The position numbers and the translations under genes are program-made. 39,478 bases of DNA. Source: a virus. The DNA is taken from the IMG/VR virus record IMGVR_UViG_3300035207_000016, positions 1 through 39,478 of that record; one strand, written 5' to 3'. Below are positions 35,625 to 39,478 of the stretch, in pieces; the first letter of the stretch is position 1, and every line of letters starts with the position of its first letter. The notes under the pieces were generated by a model, which saw only the letters and a list, made by a program, of their open reading frames with translations, was not told where the DNA came from and did not search any database.

Positions 35625-37852
35625 GCAAGGCGAGTGAATTGGAAGAGAGGCGTCTGGCGGCCGAACGTGTCGCATCGCGTTGCGACGCACTGATCGTAAC
35701 CTCACGAAGTGCCGGCTTGGAGGGCGTAGAGATCCCTGGACAACTGACGGTTGTCGCAGAACTCCTTCTGGCCGAGGCGACGCACATCAGCGAGCAGCGT
35801 CGCAAGGGGTGGCAGTCCTCGATGCGTGAGTACGCCGCCGCCGGGCGCATCCTCGAGCAGTGGGCGAAGGATCTGGCGGCACACCTGGAACAGGACAAGC
35901 CGCCGGCCCGGCCGCCGATCGACCTCTCCGACCCCGCGCAGCGCAAGGCGCCGGACGGCACGCCGAGCGTGCGCGGGCTCATGGACATCGCGGCCGGCAG
36001 CAACGGCACGCCGGAAGCCTCCTGGCCGGAGGACGGCCCGATCACCCCGGATGCCGCGACCAGGGTCCGACTGGCGATCGAGGCGGGCAGCAAACCGACC
36101 GACGATGCCGTGCTGAGCGTCGCGTTCGACGTTCCGCCCATCGTCAATGAGACCGGCCTCGACCCGTCGGTCGTGGATCGGATGTCGGCGCTGCCGACGC
36201 TCGACGCCGCGTTCGGGCCGCCGGACCGGTTCACCGCGGCAGTTGAGCAGCATAGCGCCGTCGTCCGAAGCGCGGTCGACAAGATGCTGACCGCAGACAG
36301 GACATTCGGGCCGCAGTTGCTGATACACATCAGGGCAGCGCCGACCAACTACGCGTGGTGCTCCGCGACATACGGCCTGCGCGCCTACGTCAACACGGCC
36401 ACCTGTCCGGAGTGCATCGCGGCGTGGGACGCGCACCACGAGACGTTGTATGACGCCAAGACCGATCGACGCCATCCGGCCAGTCGGCTGGCCAGCGTCA
36501 AGCTGGACCCACCCGTGACAATCGAGGCGCCGGGCGCATACACGATGGCCGTCCTGAGCGCGCCGGACGGCACGGTGATCGACGCCTCGCTGACTCCGAC
36601 CATCCCGGCATTCAGTGAGCCCGGTCCGCCGCCGGCGCAACCGATCGATGACAAGGTGACGCGCGGACCGGAAGCGTGGCCGATGCTCGGCGCGGCGCAG
36701 TACGTGATCGAAGATCCCGCGCCATCCTCGGCTGTGGTCGACATTCACGGCAAGCCGCACTCCGTCGCGCTTCCGTCGCGCTTCCGTTCGGGCATTCTGG
36801 GAGTCGCCTACCTCATGTACGAGGATGGCCGCTGTGAGGTTCGCAGTATCGACTTCCGGCTCGACCCGCCGTCGCAACTGGAGATCATCGCAGCCTCGCG
36901 TACGCCGGACGTGCCACAGTTCAGCGAGCCCGGACCGGCGCCCGCCCGTCAGACCCAACAGCGCATGACGTTCGACGCGGTACGGGAACACGGCATGGCG
37001 CGCGCCCGCGGCGCCGATCACCGGTCCTACTCGCAGGTGACGTCGTTCGCCGAGTGCGGCGTGCGCTACGCACTGTCCGATCTGGACAACGCGCCGGCCT
37101 GGTGGAACGTGGGCGGTACGGCGCTGCACTATGCGCTGGAAGCCATCAACCTGCAGCGTGGTAGCGACACGTGGCCGGAGGCGTTCGGTCGGGCGATCTC
37201 GGAAGCGGTCGCGGAGTCCGGCGTCACCCCGGACCGCTGGCGCGCGGCGAAGAAAGGCGCCGAAGGGTACGACTGGTGGCGCGTGCAGGGTGGGGCGATG
37301 GTCGGCCGGTGGTTGCAGCGTCTCGGGCAGTTGCTCGGCGACGGGTGGACCATCGCCACCATCGACGGCAAGCCGGCCGTCGAGCTGTCGATTCCGATGA
37401 CGATCCAAACGTTCGCGGGCACTCCCGCGATGATGCCGAATGGCATCAAGGTCGAGAACGTCATCGATCTGGTGCTGGTCCGTGGCGACACGTTTCTGAT
37501 CGTCGACTTCAAGAGCGGCGCCAGCGCGCCCGATTCGACGTACCAACTCGGGCAGTACGCTCACGCGCTGGCCCGCGCGATCGAATCGGACAGTCGCATT
37601 CAGGCGACGATGCGCATCGTCGGCGCGTACTGGCTCGCCCGCAGCGACATGCTCTCACCCGTCGACGTGACAAAGAGCGACACGACGACAGACCTGCGCG
37701 ACCTGCATCCGTGGCCGGAGATCGAGTACCTGATCACGACCATGCACGCGGCCGAGTCGCAGGGGCTGTATCTACCGAACAAGAGCAAGAGCGATCGGTT
37801 CGGGTGCGGTTCGTGCGGCGTGGCCGGCCTGTGCCCGGTCGGCCCGTCATGA
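35621..37852 (+). CDS. RecB/Cas4-like PD-(D/E)XK nuclease with large N-terminal region, 743 aa
   Basis: The C-terminal 280 residues are a PD-(D/E)XK exonuclease: SYSQVTSFAECGVRYAL (about 469), KVENVIDLVLV, catalytic IVDFKSG (about 626), then YQLGQYAHALARA. The final Cys block (CGSCGVAGLC) with the Cys of FAEC fits an iron-sulfur cluster as in Cas4/AddB. The N-terminal 440 residues are unassigned: helical start, CPEC near 262 and two beta regions. Two linkers carry FSEPG (331-335, 434-438). Probably processes DNA ends in replication or recombination. Confidence 0.8.
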   Translation: MSKASELEERRLAAERVASRCDALIVTSRSAGLEGVEIPGQLTVVAELLLAEATHISEQRRKGWQSSMREYAAAGRILEQWAKDLAAHLEQDKPPARPPIDLSDPAQRKAPDGTPSVRGLMDIAAGSNGTPEASWPEDGPITPDAATRVRLAIEAGSKPTDDAVLSVAFDVPPIVNETGLDPSVVDRMSALPTLDAAFGPPDRFTAAVEQHSAVVRSAVDKMLTADRTFGPQLLIHIRAAPTNYAWCSATYGLRAYVNTATCPECIAAWDAHHETLYDAKTDRRHPASRLASVKLDPPVTIEAPGAYTMAVLSAPDGTVIDASLTPTIPAFSEPGPPPAQPIDDKVTRGPEAWPMLGAAQYVIEDPAPSSAVVDIHGKPHSVALPSRFRSGILGVAYLMYEDGRCEVRSIDFRLDPPSQLEIIAASRTPDVPQFSEPGPAPARQTQQRMTFDAVREHGMARARGADHRSYSQVTSFAECGVRYALSDLDNAPAWWNVGGTALHYALEAINLQRGSDTWPEAFGRAISEAVAESGVTPDRWRAAKKGAEGYDWWRVQGGAMVGRWLQRLGQLLGDGWTIATIDGKPAVELSIPMTIQTFAGTPAMMPNGIKVENVIDLVLVRGDTFLIVDFKSGASAPDSTYQLGQYAHALARAIESDSRIQATMRIVGAYWLARSDMLSPVDVTKSDTTTDLRDLHPWPEIEYLITTMHAAESQGLYLPNKSKSDRFGCGSCGVAGLCPVGPS

Positions 37853-37890
37853 CGACAGTTGACGATTTAACAGCGGACGACGTAGGATGA
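37849..37890 (+). CDS. Possible 13-residue peptide MTTVDDLTADDVG
   Basis: ATG overlaps the nuclease stop (ATGA) and the frame ends at TGA 37888-37890, five bases before the next GTG. Most of the frame is also the promoter at 37859-37888. It may only be chance, or a short coupling or leader peptide. Confidence 0.25.
   Translation: MTTVDDLTADDVG
37859..37888 (+). promoter_or_regulatory. Leaderless promoter TTGACG-N18-TAGGAT
   Basis: TTGACG 37859-37864 and TAGGAT 37883-37888 are separated by 18 bases. Six bases then lead to the GTG at 37895, so the transcript would begin at the start codon, as at 1939 and 34213. It would boost the SSB-like gene independently of the long nuclease mRNA. Confidence 0.7.
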
Positions 37891-37894
37891 TGCA

Positions 37895-38062
37895 GTGAGC
37901 AGCGACGACAAGGCCGGTTACCCGGTCGGCAACAGGCCGGAACGCCCGCACCACCCGGACGGATGGTTCCCGACGCGCCCGGCGGACGACGCATCCGACA
38001 CGATGCCGCCGCGCGGGCAACCCCCGGCCAGCGGTGAGCACGACCGCCCGCGCAAAGACTGA
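37895..38062 (+). CDS. Small disordered protein, 55 aa
   Basis: GTG start at a leaderless promoter. MSSDDKAGYPVGNRPERPHH, then DGWFPTRPADDASDTMPPRG and a charged end DRPRKD: rich in Pro, Asp and Arg, with no predicted fold. It lies between the nuclease and the proline-rich DNA-binding candidate. Function unknown. Confidence 0.55.
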   Translation: MSSDDKAGYPVGNRPERPHHPDGWFPTRPADDASDTMPPRGQPPASGEHDRPRKD

Positions 38063-38076
38063 GACGAGAGGCAGAC

Positions 38077-38856
38077 ATGCAACCCAACTACCAGCAGTAC
38101 GGCCCCCCTCCGGCCGCGCCGACGATGGCACCCATCCCGCAGTTCAGTGAACCGACCTCCGGCGGAGGCGGATCGCCACTCAAGATCCGTGAGCTGGAAG
38201 GGCGCGCCTGCGTTATCTACCCGGTGCGGCTCAACCCGGCCGTTCCCGGCAAGTCGTTCAACGGCAAGCCGGACACGGATTCGGTCGTCATCAACGTGTT
38301 GATCCTCGACGGTCCCGTGCCGCTGCAATACGGCGAGAGCCGCGCCACCGATGGCACGGGCGGGCCGCCGGTCTACCAGCTCGACGCCCTGCCGGCGCTG
38401 ATCGAAGGCGTCATGACCAACAACAGCGAAGTCGTGAAGAGTGTCCGGGCCGTCCTGGAGTCCGCCCCCGGCAACGTGATCCCGTGCCGGGTGATCCGCG
38501 GCACGCAGGGCAACCGGCCGTTCCTGCTGCACGCCCTCGGCGGAGCGCTGGACCCGCAGGCAGCGTCGGCCGGCCAGGTCCGCGAATACATGCTGTCGAT
38601 CCTGACAGCCATCGCGGGCGGTACGTTCGTCAACCCGACGCCGCGGGAGATCAACGGGGGTCCGCGGCAACCGGCACAGACGAGCGCCGCCGCTCCGGCA
38701 GCGCAGTACCCGCCGCAGCCCGCCGCGCAGGTCCAGTACCCGCCGGCCGCTCCGCAGCCCGTCGCGCCCGTGCCGCCCCCGCCCGCCGGCTGGGACCCCG
38801 GGCTCTGGCTCAGCCTCACGCCCGAGCAGCGCGCGCAGTTCCTGCCCACCCACTAG
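38077..38856 (+). CDS. Proline-rich candidate single-strand DNA-binding protein, 259 aa
   Basis: GAGAGG precedes ATG 38077. The N-terminus is disordered (MQPNYQQYGPPPAAPTMAPI) and carries PQFSEPT at 21-27. Residues about 32-150 form an OB-like beta domain (IRELEGRACVIYPVRLNPAV; SVVINVLILDGPVPLQYG; NVIPCRVIRGTQGNRPFLLH). The C-terminus is a Pro/Gln/Ala linker ending WDPGLWLSLTPEQRAQFLP. Architecture and neighbourhood fit an SSB or recombination mediator paired with the nuclease; no family signature is decisive. Confidence 0.6.
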   Translation: MQPNYQQYGPPPAAPTMAPIPQFSEPTSGGGGSPLKIRELEGRACVIYPVRLNPAVPGKSFNGKPDTDSVVINVLILDGPVPLQYGESRATDGTGGPPVYQLDALPALIEGVMTNNSEVVKSVRAVLESAPGNVIPCRVIRGTQGNRPFLLHALGGALDPQAASAGQVREYMLSILTAIAGGTFVNPTPREINGGPRQPAQTSAAAPAAQYPPQPAAQVQYPPAAPQPVAPVPPPPAGWDPGLWLSLTPEQRAQFLPTH

Positions 38857-38872
38857 CACGCCCGCAGCCCCG

Positions 38873-38888
38873 CGTGCCGGTCGGCACG
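38873..38888. terminator. Short hairpin after the SSB-like gene
   Basis: CGTGCCG and CGGCACG with a two-base loop, 17 bases after the stop codon, in a 101-base gap. No T-run follows. It may slow or partly stop transcription before the small membrane-protein gene. Confidence 0.4.
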
Positions 38889-38957
38889 GACCCGCCGCAC
38901 CTTCTCTGATGGCGGATGATCCCCGGCCGGCACGCGGCATATCTGAAAGGCACTCAC

Positions 38958-39158
38958 ATGCACAGAATGAAGCGTCCCGGCACGATGCCGTGGCCGACGC
39001 TACGGGCCGTCCTGCGCGCCGAGCGTGGCGAGGTCGACACTCCGCCGGCGCACCATGCCCGCTCGTATGACGGCGTCCTCGGCACGGTGCTGTTCCTGGT
39101 GGCCGCCCTCGCCATCGTCACCGTGTCGATCGCGGTCGGACTGGTGGCGTCGGCATGA
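38958..39158 (+). CDS. Small C-terminally anchored membrane protein, 66 aa
   Basis: ATG 38958 follows GAAAGG. The N-terminus is basic (MHRMKRPGTMPWPTLRAVLR), followed by a short acidic region, and then one transmembrane segment at the C-terminus (VLGTVLFLVAALAIVTVSIA, VGLVASA). Overlaps the junction-spanning HTH gene by ATGA. Role unknown. Confidence 0.65.
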   Translation: MHRMKRPGTMPWPTLRAVLRAERGEVDTPPAHHARSYDGVLGTVLFLVAALAIVTVSIAVGLVASA

Positions 39159-39478
39159 AAGCCCCAGCGTTGCAGCGCCTCACCGCGCGACAGGCGTGGG
39201 AGCGCGCCGGCATGACGCGCAACGCCTGGAATCTGGCACCGCGGACCCGAGCAGGACGGCCGCCGCCGGACGGTCACGATCTCGGCGTGGACTTCTGGTA
39301 CGCCGCGACGATCAACGACTGGATCGGCCGGCGCCGGGCGACCGCCGCCGGGACCCGCCACGAAACCATCATCGCCGCGGTGGCCGGGAGTACGACGGAC
39401 GCCTATGCGCAGGTCGCACAGGATCTCGGCTGTCACGTCCGCACCGTCATCCGCCACGTCGAACGCCACGCCGTGGGC
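39155..39478 (+). CDS. HTH-type small DNA-binding protein, 5' part (gene crosses contig ends)
   Basis: N-terminal 108 codons of a 129-residue gene completed at 1-193. Begins MKAPALQRLTARQAWERAGM, with an N-terminal helix pair (RQAWERAGMTRNAWNLAP), GHDLGVDFWYAATINDWIG, then the HTH near TDAYAQVAQDLGCHVRTV. Two possible HTH units in one chain. Its end contains the promoter at 167-196. Confidence 0.7.
   Translation, partial: MKAPALQRLTARQAWERAGMTRNAWNLAPRTRAGRPPPDGHDLGVDFWYAATINDWIGRRRATAAGTRHETIIAAVAGSTTDAYAQVAQDLGCHVRTVIRHVERHAVG
39352..39478. repeat. Terminal direct repeat, right copy
   Basis: Identical to 1-127. Removing one copy gives a 39,351-bp circle with an intact reading frame over the joint. 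Confidence 0.95.

Overview
The window is a complete or near-complete tailed-phage genome (siphovirus type), almost certainly from a high-GC actinobacterial host. The first and last 127 bases are identical, so the contig closes on itself to a map of 39,351 bp, and one gene runs across the junction. The sequence is GC-rich, genes use ATG and GTG starts, most neighbours overlap by ATGA, GTGA or TGATG, and the late proteins match actinophage types. I see no integrase, ParA/ParB pair, tRNA or DNA polymerase. A lysin B mycolate esterase is also absent, which argues for a host without mycolic acids.

Layout. Two transcription units diverge from a 50-bp regulatory gap at 34163-34212. The leftward unit (34162 down to 2830) holds a ribbon-helix-helix regulator, a prim-pol/RepA-like helicase, an iteron-rich candidate origin (31246-31462), an SF2 helicase, a RusA resolvase, a string of small coupled genes, terminase small and large subunits, a DUF732-like lipoprotein, portal, MuF-like protein, scaffold, capsid, several beta-rich head-region proteins, head-tail connectors, tail genes with a -1 frameshifted chaperone pair, a 712-residue tape measure, the tail tip/adhesin, endolysin and four small membrane proteins. 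The rightward unit (34213 through the junction to 2829) holds small unknown genes, a large PD-(D/E)XK nuclease of the RecB/Cas4 type, a proline-rich candidate DNA-binding protein, and a cluster of small duplicated genes, including two HTH proteins whose coding sequences carry a promoter. The two units collide at 2829/2830, where the stop codons abut.

The strongest unexplained signals are: (1) a short peptide motif, P-x-F-S-E-P, five times in the disordered linkers of three replication or recombination proteins, varying only at synonymous positions in its FSEP core; (2) an array of ten direct GGTCACA(G) iterons beside a 12-bp-stem hairpin, directly after the prim-pol stop codon; (3) three related palindromic elements of about 91-103 bp in the terminase-portal interval, two abutting stop codons and two bracketing a lipoprotein gene; (4) a phage promoter family TTGAC(A/G)-N18-TAnnnT, placed at several genes so that transcription would begin at the start codon.
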